DNA from: Hydractinia symbiolongicarpus
Lineage: Eukaryota; Cnidaria; Hydrozoa; Anthoathecata; Hydractiniidae
DNA: 64,000 nucleotides
Assembly (NCBI RefSeq): GCF_029227915.1
Contig: NC_079881.1
Location: 28,621,501-28,685,500 of the forward strand
Direction: 5' to 3'
The notes under the pieces are model-generated. The model saw only the letters and a program-made list of their open reading frames with translations. It was not told the origin of the DNA and did not search any database. The translations under genes and the position numbers were made by a program. Position 1 is the stretch's first letter. Every line of letters begins with the position of its first letter. Positions 54,201 through 64,000 of the stretch are shown in pieces.

Positions 54201-55204
54201 GATTTTTTAAATTTTTTTTTCACCACTAAAACGCATGAGACTTGTAGTTTTCAGAATTTCTTTCATTTTTGATGAGACGCTTAATGAAAGTGGTTTGATC
54301 GCCGGCAAACGAAAACCCGCCATTTCCCGTAAACCCCGGGCTTGGCCCGTATAGTCAAAAGTATACAAAGAAAGTACCCGGGGTGTAAACTCATTTCCCG
54401 AACGATTTTTTAAATTATTATTTCACAACTAAAGCCCATGAGACTTGTAGTTTTTAAAAATGTTTTCATTTTTGATGAGACGCTGAATAAAAGAAGTTTA
54501 ATCGCCGGCAAACGAAAACCAGCGATTTCCCCTAAATCCCGGGCTTGGCCCGTGTAGTCGAATGTATACAAAGAAATTACCCTGTGAGTAAACTCATTTC
54601 CCGAACGATTTTTTATATTATGTTTTCACCACTAAAACGCATGAGACTTGTAGTTTTCAGAAATGTTTTCATTTTTGATGAGACGCTTAATGAAAGTGGA
54701 TTAATCGCCGGCAAACGAAAACCCGCGCCTTCCCGTAAATCCCGGGCTTGGCCCGGATAGTCAAAAGTATACAAAGAAAGTACCCAGGGAGTAAACTCAT
54801 TTCCCGAACGATTTTTTAAATTTTTTTTTCACCACTAAAACGCATGAGACTTGTAGTTTTTAAAAATGTTTTCATTTTTGATGAGACGCTTAACGAAAGA
54901 GGTTTAATCGCCGGCAAACGAAAACCCAAGATTTCCCGTAAATCCCCGGCTTGGCCCGTATAGTCGAAGGTATACAAAGAAAGTACCCTGTGAGTAAACT
55001 CATTTCCCGAACGATTTTTTATATTATGTTTTCACCACTAAAACGCATGAGACTTGTAGTTTTCAAAAATGTTTTCATTTTTGATGGGACGCTGAATAAA
55101 AGAAGTTTAATCGCCGGCAAACGAAAATCCGCGATTTCCCGTAAACCCCAGACTCGGCCCGTATAGTCAAAAGTATAAAAAAAAAGTACCCAGGGAGTAA
55201 ACTC
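50335..55204. repeat. Tandem duplication, 12-mers of 2435 bp
   Basis: About 50335-52769 and 52770-55204. The junction falls in the shared words AGTACCCAGGG and AGTAAACTCATTT: the first copy is entered from GAATACAAAG and the second from GTATAAAAAAAAAG, after which both read CTTGAACG. Markers at 2435 bp: GGCCCGGATAG (51710 and 54145; 52319 and 54754), CTTAACGAAAG, and CCCCAGACTCGG. The copies are nearly identical by eye. Confidence 0.85.
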
Positions 55205-55578
55205 ATTTTCCGAACAATTTTTTAAATTATTTTTTCACCACTAAAACGCATGAGACTTGTAGTTTTCAAAAATGTTTTCATTTTTGATGAGACGCTTAAT
55301 GAAAGAGGTATAATCGCCGGCAAAGGAAAACCAGCGATTTCCACTAAATCCCGGGCTTGGCCCGTGTAGTCGAATATATACAAAGAAAGTACCCAGGGAG
55401 TAAACTCATTTTCAGAACGATTTTTTAAATTTTTTTTCACCACTAAAACGCATGAGACTTGCAGTTTTCAAAAATGTTTTCATTTTTGATGAGACGCTTA
55501 ATGAAAGTGTTTTGATCGCCGGCAAACGAAAACCCGCCATTTCCCGTAAACCCCGGTCTTGGCCCGTATAGTCAAAAG

Positions 55579-56795
55579 TATACAAAGAAAGTACCCGGGG
55601 TGTAAACTCATTTCCCGAACGATTTTTTAAATTATTATTTCACAACTAAAGCCCATGAGACTTGTAGTTTTTAAAAATGTTTTCATTTTTGATGAGACGC
55701 TGAATAAAAGAAGTTTAATCGCCGGCAAACGAAAACCCGCGACTTCCCCTAAATCCCGGACTCGGCCCGTATAGTCAAAAGTATACAAAGAAAGTACCCA
55801 GGGAGTAAACTCATTTTCCGAACGATTTTTTAAATTATTTTTTCACCACTAAAACGCATGAGACTTGTAGTTTTCAAAAATGTTTTCATTTTTGATGAGA
55901 CGCTTAATGAAAGAGGTATAATCGCCGGCAAACGAAAACCAGCGATTTCCCCTAAATCCCGGGCTTGGCCCGTGTAGTCGAATGTATACAAAGAAATTAC
56001 CCTGTGAGTAAACTCATTTCCCGAACGATTTTTTATATTATGTTTTCACCACTAAAACGCATGAGACTTGTAGTTTTCAGAAATGTTTTCATTTTTGATG
56101 AGACGCTTAATGAAAGAGGTTTAATCGCCGGCAAACGAAAACCCAAGATTTCCCGTAAATCCCCGGCTTGGCCCGTATAGTCGAAGGTATACAAAGAAAG
56201 TACCCTGTGAGTAAACTCATTTCCCGAACGATTTTTTATATTATGTTTTCACCACTAAAACGCATGAGACTTGTAGTTTTCAAAAATGTTTTCATTTTTG
56301 ATGGGACGCTGAATAAAAGAAGTTTAATCGCCGGCAAACGAAAATCCGCGATTTCCCGTAAACCCCAGACTCGGCCCGTATAGTCAAAAGTATAAAAAAA
56401 AAGTAACCAGGGAGTAAACTCATTTTCCGAACAATTTTTTAAATTATTTTTTCACCACTAAAACGCATGAGACTTGTAGTTTTCAAAAATGTTTTCATTT
56501 TTGATGAGACGCTTAATGAAAGAGGTATAATCGCCGGCAAAGGAAAACCAGCGATTTCCACTAAATCCCGGGCTTGGCCCGTGTAGTCGAATATATACAA
56601 AGAAAGTACCCAGGGAGTAAACTCATTTTCAGAACGATTTTTTAAATTTTTTTTCAACACTAAAACGCATGAGACTTGTAGTTTTCAAAAATGTTTTCAT
56701 TTTTGATGAGACGCTTAATGAAAGTGGTTTGATCGCCGGCAAACGAAAACCCGCCATTTCCCGTAAACCCCGGTCTTGGCCCGTATAGTCAAAAG
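55579..56795. repeat. 6-mer HOR copy 1 (1217 bp)
   Basis: Monomer order A-F. A: CCCGGGGTG with ATTATTTCACAACTAAAGCCC. B: CATTTTCCG with GAGGTATAATCG. C: AAATTACCCTGTGAG. D: CCCTGTGAG with GATGGGACGCTG. E: GTATAAAAAAAAAGT with GAACAATTTT and GGAAAACC. F: ATATATACAAAG with TTTTCAGAACG, 202 bp. This copy ends with F carrying TTTTTTTTCAACAC and has CTTCCCCTAAATCC in A. The F monomer of the unit before it (near 55440) has TTTTTTTTCACCAC. Confidence 0.9.
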
Positions 56796-58824
56796 TATAC
56801 AAAGAAAGTACCCGGGGTGTAAACTCATTTCCCGAACGATTTTTTAAATTATTATTTCACAACTAAAGCCCATGAGACTTGTAGTTTTTAAAAATGTTTT
56901 CATTTTTGATGAGACGCTGAATAAAAGAAGTTTAATCGCCGGCAAACGAAAACCCGCGACTTCCCGTAAATCCCGGACTCGGCCCGTATAGTCAAAAGTA
57001 TACAAAGAAAGTACCCAGGGAGTAAACTCATTTTCCGAACGATTTTTTAAATTATTTTTTCACCACTAAAACGCATGAGACTTGTAGTTTTCAAAAATGT
57101 TTTCATTTTTGATGAGACGCTGAATAAAAGAAGTTTAATCGCCGGCAAACGAAAACCAGCGATTTCCCCTAAATCCCGGGCTTGGCCCGTGTAGTCGAAT
57201 GTATACAAAGAAATTACCCTGTGAGTAAAATCATTTCCCGAACGATTTTTTATATTATGTTTTCACCACTAAAACGCATGAGACTTGTAGTTTTCAGAAA
57301 TGTTTTCATTTTTGATGAGACGCTTAATGAAAGTGGATTAATCGCCGGCAAACGAAAACCCGCGCCTTCCCGTAAATCCCGGGCTTGGCCCGGATAGTCA
57401 AAAGTATACAAAGAAAGTACCCAGGGAGTAAACTCATTTCCCGAACGATTTTTTAAATTTTTTTTTCACCACTAAAACGCATGAGACTTGTAGTTTTCAG
57501 AATTTCTTTCATTTTTGATGAGACGCTTAATGAAAGTGGTTTGATCGCCGGCAAACGAAAACCCGCCATTTCCCGTAAACCCCGGGCTTGGCCCGTATAG
57601 TCAAAAGTATACAAAGAAAGTACCCGGGGTGTAAACTCATTTCCCGAACGATTTTTTAAATTATTATTTCACAACTAAAGCCCATGAGACTTGTAGTTTT
57701 TAAAAATGTTTTCATTTTTGATGAGACGCTGAATAAAAGAAGTTTAATCGCCGGCAAACGAAAACCAGCGATTTCCCCTAAATCCCGGGCTTGGCCCGTG
57801 TAGTCGAATGTATACAAAGAAATTACCCTGTGAGTAAACTCATTTCCCGAACGATTTTTTATATTATGTTTTCACCACTAAAACGCATGAGACTTGTAGT
57901 TTTCAGAAATGTTTTCATTTTTGATGAGACGCTTAATGAAAGTGGATTAATCGCCGGCAAACGAAAACCCGCGCCTTCCCGTAAATCCCGGGCTTGGCCC
58001 GGATAGTCAAAAGTATACAAAGAAAGTACCCAGGGAGTAAACGCATTTCCCGAACGATTTTTTAAATTTTTTTTTCACCACTAAAACGCATGAGACTTGT
58101 AGTTTTTAAAAATGTTTTCATTTTTGATGAGACACTTAACGAAAGAGGTTTAATCGCCGGCAAACGAAAACCCAAGATTTCCCGTAAATCCCCGGCTTGG
58201 CCCGTATAGTCGAAGGTATACAAAGAAAGTACCCTGTGAGTAAACTCATTTCCCGAACGATTTTTTATATTATGTTTTCACCACTAAAACGCATGAGACT
58301 TGTAGTTTTCAAAAATGTTTTCATTTTTGATGGGACGCTGAATAAAAGAAGTTTAATCGCCGGCAAACGAAAATCCGCGATTTCCCGTAAACCCCAGACT
58401 CGGCCCGTATAGTCAAAAGTATAAAAAAAAAGTACCCAGGGAGTAAACTCATTTTCCGAACAATTTTTTAAATTATTTTTTCACCACTAAAACGCATGAG
58501 ACTTGTAGTTTTCAAAAATGTTTTCATTTTTGATGAGACGCTTAATGAAAGAGGTATAATCGCCGGCAAAGGAAAACCAGCGATTTCCACTAAATCCCGG
58601 GCTTGGCCCGTGTAGTCGAATATATACAAAGAAAGTACCCAGGGAGTAAACTCATTTTCAGAACGATTTTTTAAATTTTTTTTCACCACTAAAACGCATG
58701 AGACTTGTAGTTTTCAAAAATGTTTTCATTTTTGATGAGACGCTTAATGAAAGTGGTTTGATCGCCGGCAAACGAAAACCCGCCATTTCCCGTAAACCCC
58801 GGTCTTGGCCCGTATAGTCAAAAG
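56796..58824. repeat. 10-mer variant block (2029 bp) within HOR
   Basis: Starts with an A-type and ends with E- and F-type monomers like the 6-mer. In between it carries the GGCCCGGATAG, CAGAATTTCTTTC, CCCGGGGTG and CTTAACGAAAG monomers seen at 51.5-55.2 kb. It is best explained as the second copy made by the 3246-bp duplication. Confidence 0.85.
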
Positions 58825-60041
58825 TATACAAAGAAAGTACCCGGGGTGTAAACTCATTTCCCGAACGATTTTTTAAATTATTATTTCACAACTAAAGCCC
58901 ATGAGACTTGTAGTTTTTAAAAATGTTTTCATTTTTGATGAGACGCTGAATAAAAGAAGTTTAATCGCCGGCAAACGAAAACCCGCGACTTCCCCTAAAT
59001 CCCGGACTCGGCCCGTATAGTCAAAAGTATACAAAGAAAGTACCCAGGGAGTAAACTCATTTTCCGAACGATTTTTTAAATTATTTTTTCACCACTAAAA
59101 CGCATGAGACTTGTAGTTTTCAAAAATGTTTTCATTTTTGATGAGACGCTTAATGAAAGAGGTATAATCGCCGGCAAACGAAAACCAGCGATTTCCCCTA
59201 AATCCCGGGCTTGGCCCGTGTAGTCGAATGTATACAAAGAAATTACCCTGTGAGTAAACTCATTTCCCGAACGATTTTTTATATTATGTTTTCACCACTA
59301 AAACGCATGAGACTTGTAGTTTTCAGAAATGTTTTCATTTTTGATGAGACGCTTAATGAAAGAGGTTTAATCGCCGGCAAACGAAAACCCAAGATTTCCC
59401 GTAAATCCCCGGCTTGGCCCGTATAGTCGAAGGTATACAAAGAAAGTACCCTGTGAGTAAACTCATTTCCCGAACGATTTTTTATATTATGTTTTCACCA
59501 CTAAAACGCATGAGACTTGTAGTTTTCAAAAATGTTTTCATTTTTGATGGGACGCTGAATAAAAGAAGTTTAATCGCCGGCAAACGAAAATCCGCGATTT
59601 CCCGTAAACCCCAGACTCGGCCCGTATAGTCAAAAGTATATAAAAAAAGTACCCAGGGAGTAAACTCATTTTCCGAACAATTTTTTAAATTATTTTTTCA
59701 CCACTAAAACGCATGAGACTTGTAGTTTTCAAAAATGTTTTCATTTTTGATGAGACGCTTAATGAAAGAGGTATAATCGCCGGCAAAGGAAAACCAGCGA
59801 TTTCCACTAAATCCCGGGCTTGGCCCGTGTAGTCGAATATATACAAAGAAAGTACCCAGGGAGTAAACTCATTTTCAGAACGATTTTTTAAATTTTTTTT
59901 CAACACTAAAACGCATGAGACTTGTAGTTTTCAAAAATGTTTTCATTTTTGATGAGACGCTTAATGAAAGTGGTTTGATCGCCGGCAAACGAAAACCCGC
60001 CATTTCCCGTAAACCCCGGTCTTGGCCCGTATAGTCAAAAG
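58825..60041. repeat. 6-mer HOR copy 2 (1217 bp)
   Basis: Order A-F as at 55579. It shares CTTCCCCTAAATCC in A and TTTTTTTTCAACAC in F with copy 1, supporting their origin in the 3246-bp duplication. A private change is GTATATAAAAAAAGTACC in E, near 59637. Confidence 0.9.
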
Positions 60042-61258
60042 TATACAAAGAAAGTACCCGGGGTGTAAACTCATTTCCCGAACGATTTTTTAAATTATTA
60101 TTTCACAACTAAAGCCCATGAGACTTGTAGTTTTTAAAAATGTTTTCATTTTTGATGAGACGCTGAATAAAAGAAGTTTAATCGCCGGCAAACGAAAACC
60201 CGCGACTTCCCGTAAATCCCGGACTCGGCCCGTATAGTCAAAAGTATACAAAGAAAGTACCCAGGGAGTAAACTCATTTTCCGAACGATTTTTTAAATTA
60301 TTTTTTCACCACTAAAACGCATGAGACTTGTAGTTTTCAAAAATGTTTTCATTTTTGATGAGACGCCTAATGAAAGAGGTATAATCGCCGGCAAACGAAA
60401 ACCAGCGATTTCCCCTAAATCCCGGGCTTGGCCCGTGTAGTCGAATGTATACAAAGAAATTACCCTGTGAGTAAACTCATTTCCCGAACGATTTTTTATA
60501 TTATGTTTTCACCACTAAAACGCATGAGACTTGTAGTTTTTAAAAATGTTTTCATTTTTGATGAGACGCTTAACGAAAGAGGTTTAATCGCCGGCAAACG
60601 AAAACCCAAGATTTCCCGTAAATCCCCGGCTTGGCCCGTATAGTCGAAGGTATACAAAGAAAGTACCCTGTGAGTAAACTCATTTCCCGAACGATTTTTT
60701 ATATTATGTTTTCACCACTAAAACGCATGAGACTTGTAGTTTTCAAAAATGTTTTCATTTTTGATGGGACGCTGAATAAAAGAAGTTTAATCGCCGGCAA
60801 ACGAAAATCCGCGATTTCCCGTAAACCCCAGACTCGGCCCGTATAGTCAAAAGTATAAAAAAAAAGTACCCAGGGAGTAAACTCATTTTCCGAACAATTT
60901 TTTAAATTATTTTTTCACCACTAAAACGCATGAGACTTGTAGTTTTCAAAAATGTTTTCATTTTTGATGAGACGCTTAATGAAAGAGGTATAATCGCCGG
61001 CAAAGGAAAACCAGCGATTTCCACTAAATCCCGGGCTTGGCCCGTGTAGTCGAATATATACAAAGAAAGTACCCAGGGAGTAAACTCATTTTCAGAACGA
61101 TTTTTTAAATTTTTTTTCACCACTAAAACGCATGAGACTTGTAGTTTTCAAAAATGTTTTCATTTTTGATGAGACGCTTAATGAAAGTGGTTTGATCGCC
61201 GGCAAACGAAAACCCGCCATTTCCCGTAAACCCCGGTCTTGGCCCGTATAGTCAAAAG
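60042..61258. repeat. 6-mer HOR copy 3 (1217 bp)
   Basis: Order A-F. F has TTTTTTTTCACCAC. Private changes: GACGCCTAATG in B (near 60364), and a C monomer whose middle is replaced by TTTTTAAAAATG with CTTAACGAAAG (near 60540-60575). The replacement resembles the monomer seen at 58110-58150 and is probably a short conversion or exchange. Confidence 0.9.
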
Positions 61259-62475
61259 TATACAAAGAAAGTACCCGGGGTGTAAACTCATTTCCCGAAC
61301 GATTTTTTAAATTATTATTTCACAACTAAAGCCCATGAGACTTGTAGTTTTTAAAAATGTTTTCATTTTTGATGAGACGCTGAATAAAAGAAGTTTAATC
61401 GCCGGCAAACGAAAACCCGCGACTTCCCGTAAATCCCGGACTCGGCCCGTATAGTCAAAAGTATACAAAGAAAGTACCCAGGGAGTAAACTCATTTTCCG
61501 AACGATTTTTTAAATTATTTTTTCACCACTAAAACGCATGAGACTTGTAGTTTTCAAAAATGTTTTCATTTTTGATGAGACGCTTAATGAAAGAGGTATA
61601 ATCGCCGGCAAACGAAAACCAGCGATTTCCCCTAAATCCCGGGCTTGGCCCGTGTAGTCGAATGTATACAAAGAAATTACCCTGTGAGTAAACTCATTTC
61701 CCGAACGATTTTTTATATTATGTTTTCACCACTAAAACGCATGAGACTTGTAGTTTTCAGAAATGTTTTCATTTTTGATGAGACGCTTAATGAAAGAGGT
61801 TTAATCGCCGGCAAACGAAAACCCAAGATTTCCCGTAAATCCCCGGCTTGGCCCGTATAGTCGAAGGTATACAAAGAAAGTACCCTGTGAGTAAACTCAT
61901 TTCCCGAACGATTTTTTATATTATGTTTTCACCACTAAAACGCATGAGACTTGTAGTTTTCAAAAATGTTTTCATTTTTGATGGGACGCTGAATAAAAGA
62001 AGTTTAATCGCCGGCAAACGAAAATCCGCGATTTCCCGTAAACCCCAGACTCGGCCCGTATAGTCAAAAGTATAAAAAAAAAGTACCCAGGGAGTAAACT
62101 CATTTTCCGAACAATTTTTTAAATTATTTTTTCACCACTAAAACGCATGAGACTTGTAGTTTTCAAAAATGTTTTCATTTTTGATGAGACGCTTAATGAA
62201 AGAGGTATAATCGCCGGCAAAGGAAAACCAGCGATTTCCACTAAATCCCGGGCTTGGCCCGTGTAGTCGAATATATACAAAGAAAGTACCCAGGGAGTAA
62301 ACTCATTTTCAGAACGATTTTTTAAATTTTTTTTCAACACTAAAACGCATGAGACTTGTAGTTTTCAAAAATGTTTTCATTTTTGATGAGACGCTTAATG
62401 AAAGTGGTTTGATCGCCGGCAAAGGAAAACCCGCCATTTCCCGTAAACCCCGGTCTTGACCCGTATAGTCAAAAG
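61259..62475. repeat. 6-mer HOR copy 4 (1217 bp)
   Basis: Order A-F. F has TTTTTTTTCAACAC, plus private GGAAAACCCGCC and GGTCTTGACCCG (near 62421-62461). Otherwise it is nearly identical to its neighbours. Confidence 0.9.
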
Positions 62476-63692
62476 TATACAAAGAAAGTACCCGGGGTGT
62501 AAACTCATTTCCCGAACGATTTTTTAAATTATTATTTCACAACTAAAGCCCATGAGACTTGTAGTTTTTAAAAATGTTTTCATTTTTGATGAGACGCTGA
62601 ATAAAAGAAGTTTAATCGCCGGCAAACGAAAACCCGCGACTTCCCGTAAATCCCGGACTCGGCCCGTATAGTCAAAAGTATACAAAGAAAGTACCCAGGG
62701 AGTAAACTCATTTTCCGAACGATTTTTTAAATTATTTTTTCACCACTAAAACGCATGAGACTTGTAGTTTTCAAAAATGTTTTCATTTTTGATGAGACGC
62801 TTAATGAAAGAGGTATAATCGCCGGCAAACGAAAACCAGCGATTTCCCCTAAATCCCGGGCTTGGCCCGTGTAGTCGAATGTATACAAAGAAATTACCCT
62901 GTGAGTAAACTCATTTCCCGAACGATTTTTTATATTATGTTTTCACCACTAAAACGCATGAGACTTGTAGTTTTCAGAAATGTTTTCATTTTTGATGAGA
63001 CGCTTAATGAAAGAGGTTTAATCGCCGGCAAACGAAAACCCAAGATTTCCCGTAAATCCCCGGCTTGGCCCGTATAGTCGAAGGTATACAAAGAAAGTAC
63101 CCTGTGAGTAAACTCATTTCCCGAACGATTTTTTATATTATGTTTTCACCACTAAAACGCATGAGACTTGTAGTTTTCAAAAATGTTTTCATTTTTGATG
63201 GGACGCTGAATAAAAGAAGTTTAATCGCCGGCAAACGAAAATCCGCGATTTCCCGTAAACCCCAGACTCGGCCCGTATAGTCAAAAGTATAAAAAAAAAG
63301 TACCCAGGGAGTAAACTCATTTTCCGAACAATTTTTTAAATTATTTTTTCACCACTAAAACGCATGAGACTTGTAGTTTTCAAAAATGTTTTCATTTTTG
63401 ATGAGACGCTTAATGAAAGAGGTATAATCGCCGGCAAAGGAAAACCAGCGATTTCCACTAAATCCCGGGCTTGGCCCGTGTAGTCGAATATATACAAAGA
63501 AAGTACCCAGGGAGTAAACTCATTTTCAGAACGATTTTTTAAATTTTTTTTCACCACTAAAACGCATGAGACTTGTAGTTTTCAAAAATGTTTTCATTTT
63601 TGATGAGACGCTTAATGAAAGTGGTTTGATCGCCGGCAAACGAAAACCCGCCATTTCCCGTAAACCCCGGTCTTGGCCCGTATAGTCAAAAG
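62476..63692. repeat. 6-mer HOR copy 5 (1217 bp)
   Basis: Monomers start at 62476 (A), 62679 (B), 62882 (C), 63085 (D), 63288 (E) and 63491 (F, 202 bp). F has TTTTTTTTCACCAC, continuing the alternation with the copy before. Confidence 0.9.
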
Positions 63693-64000
63693 TATACAAA
63701 GAAAGTACCCGGGGTGTAAACTCATTTCCCGAACGATTTTTTAAATTATTATTTCACAACTAAAGCCCATGAGACTTGTAGTTTTTAAAAATGTTTTCAT
63801 TTTTGATGAGACGCTGAATAAAAGAAGTTTAATCGCCGGCAAACGAAAACCCGCGACTTCCCGTAAATCCCGGACTCGGCCCGTATAGTCAAAAGTATAC
63901 AAAGAAAGTACCCAGGGAGTAAACTCATTTTCCGAACGATTTTTTAAATTATTTTTTCACCACTAAAACGCATGAGACTTGTAGTTTTCAAAAATGTTTT
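63693..64000. repeat. Partial 6-mer HOR copy at window edge
   Basis: A complete A monomer (63693-63895) and 105 bp of a B monomer. The window ends inside the HOR, so the array continues to the right. The left edge likewise starts two bases into a monomer. Confidence 0.9.

Larger units (their letters stand above)
53856..60347. repeat. Tandem duplication, 16-mers of 3246 bp
   Basis: About 53856-57101 and 57102-60347 repeat at 3246 bp. The GGCCCGGATAG monomers, the TATAAAAAAAAAG monomer, and the two F-type monomers with AAATTTTTTTTCA match in order. The exchange point lies in TTTTCATTTTTGATGAGACGCTG shared by neighbouring monomers (named here by its parts TTTTCATTTTTG and ATGAGACGCTG). This duplication is what separates two 6-mer units (55579-56795 and 58825-60041) by a 10-mer interval. 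Confidence 0.85.
1..64000. repeat. 203-bp satellite array, whole window
   Basis: Every stretch of the window is the same monomer repeated head to tail, normally 203 bp and sometimes 200-204 bp. Tracking the junction word GTATAC (variants GCATAA, GTATAA, GAATAC, ATATAC) from 201 to 63896 gives 314 monomers with a net loss of 47 bases against a strict 203-bp period. No non-satellite insertion was found. A typical monomer has an AT-rich half (about positions 46-115, counted from the TATAC) and a GC-rich half (about 141-191). No gene is supported anywhere: the short open frames on both strands repeat with the monomer, lack a consistent ATG, and end at the TAG of the junction GTATAGTC. By known organisation such arrays belong to eukaryotic centromeric, pericentromeric or other constitutive heterochromatin. 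The exact location and species cannot be read from the sequence. I do not recognise the family. Confidence 0.98.
34050..64000. repeat. Right domain: young, repeatedly amplified HORs
   Basis: Two monomer types appear that are absent further left: GAGGTATAATCG with CCAGCGATTTCC, and AAATTACCCTGTGAG with GCCCGTGTAG just before it. The 1-bp-short GAGCGCTG monomer, missing from the central part, returns at about 35811, 39467, 43117, 44129, 48393, 49204, 50217, 51028 and 53462. The order is built by overlapping tandem duplications of 2, 5, 7, 9, 12 and 16 monomers, ending in a regular 6-mer. Copies are close to identical, so amplification is recent compared with the central domain. Confidence 0.85.

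Noticed and set aside
55222-55443. Minus-strand open frames of 61-120 codons recurring across the array
   Set aside because: Same reasoning as for the plus strand. Lengths change abruptly with single-base indels, and the longer ones (102-120 codons) only run on because one monomer lost a stop or has an indel. No recognisable domain, signal peptide or membrane segment.
62071-62085. A-run in GTATAAAAAAAAAGTACC as a retroposon poly(A) tail or polyadenylation signal
   Set aside because: It sits at the fixed position of TATACAAAGAAAGTACC and results from C-to-A and G-to-A substitutions in that word. No inserted sequence precedes it.
1-64000. CRISPR array
   Set aside because: The repeats are about 203 bp and contiguous, without unique spacers, leader or cas genes.

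Overview
The whole 64 kb window is one uninterrupted tandem satellite array. The unit is about 203 bp. Following the recurring GTATAC junction from monomer to monomer gives 314 complete monomers between positions 201 and 63895, plus a partial monomer at each end. I see no unique sequence, protein-coding gene, RNA gene, transposon, telomere repeat or CRISPR array. The many short open frames (about 60-120 codons, both strands, often starting at TTG) are by-products of the repeat. They recur because the monomer recurs, and 203 is not a multiple of 3.

Organism: an array of this size and organisation, with monomers nested in higher-order repeats (HORs), is typical of eukaryotic centromeric or pericentromeric heterochromatin. 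I do not recognise the satellite family and cannot name a species. A typical monomer is about 38% G+C but holds about 13 CpG where about 7 are expected from base composition. This argues against a heavily CpG-methylated genome such as a vertebrate or most plants, and is compatible with an invertebrate or another lightly methylated lineage.

Layout. (1) 1 to about 16350: homogeneous domain built from a six-monomer order (called a-b-c-d-e-f here), reshuffled by block duplications of 1.2-2 kb. (2) About 16350-23500: more diverged monomers, many small indels, short or imperfect duplications. (3) About 23500-34050: another diverged section with its own monomer types and local 3-mer and 5-mer duplications. 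(4) About 34050-64000: a younger domain with a series of overlapping tandem duplications of 2, 5, 7, 9, 12 and 16 monomers. It ends in a regular 6-mer HOR of 1217 bp whose neighbouring copies alternate at a diagnostic base, so the latest unit being amplified seems to be a 12-mer of about 2434 bp.

How it works together: nothing here encodes a pathway. What the window records is array evolution by unequal exchange, with several junctions and hybrid monomers visible. Each monomer has an AT-rich half containing a 9-bp-arm dyad and a GC/CpG-rich half containing palindromes. These are the best candidates for structural or protein-binding elements, but no function can be assigned from sequence alone.
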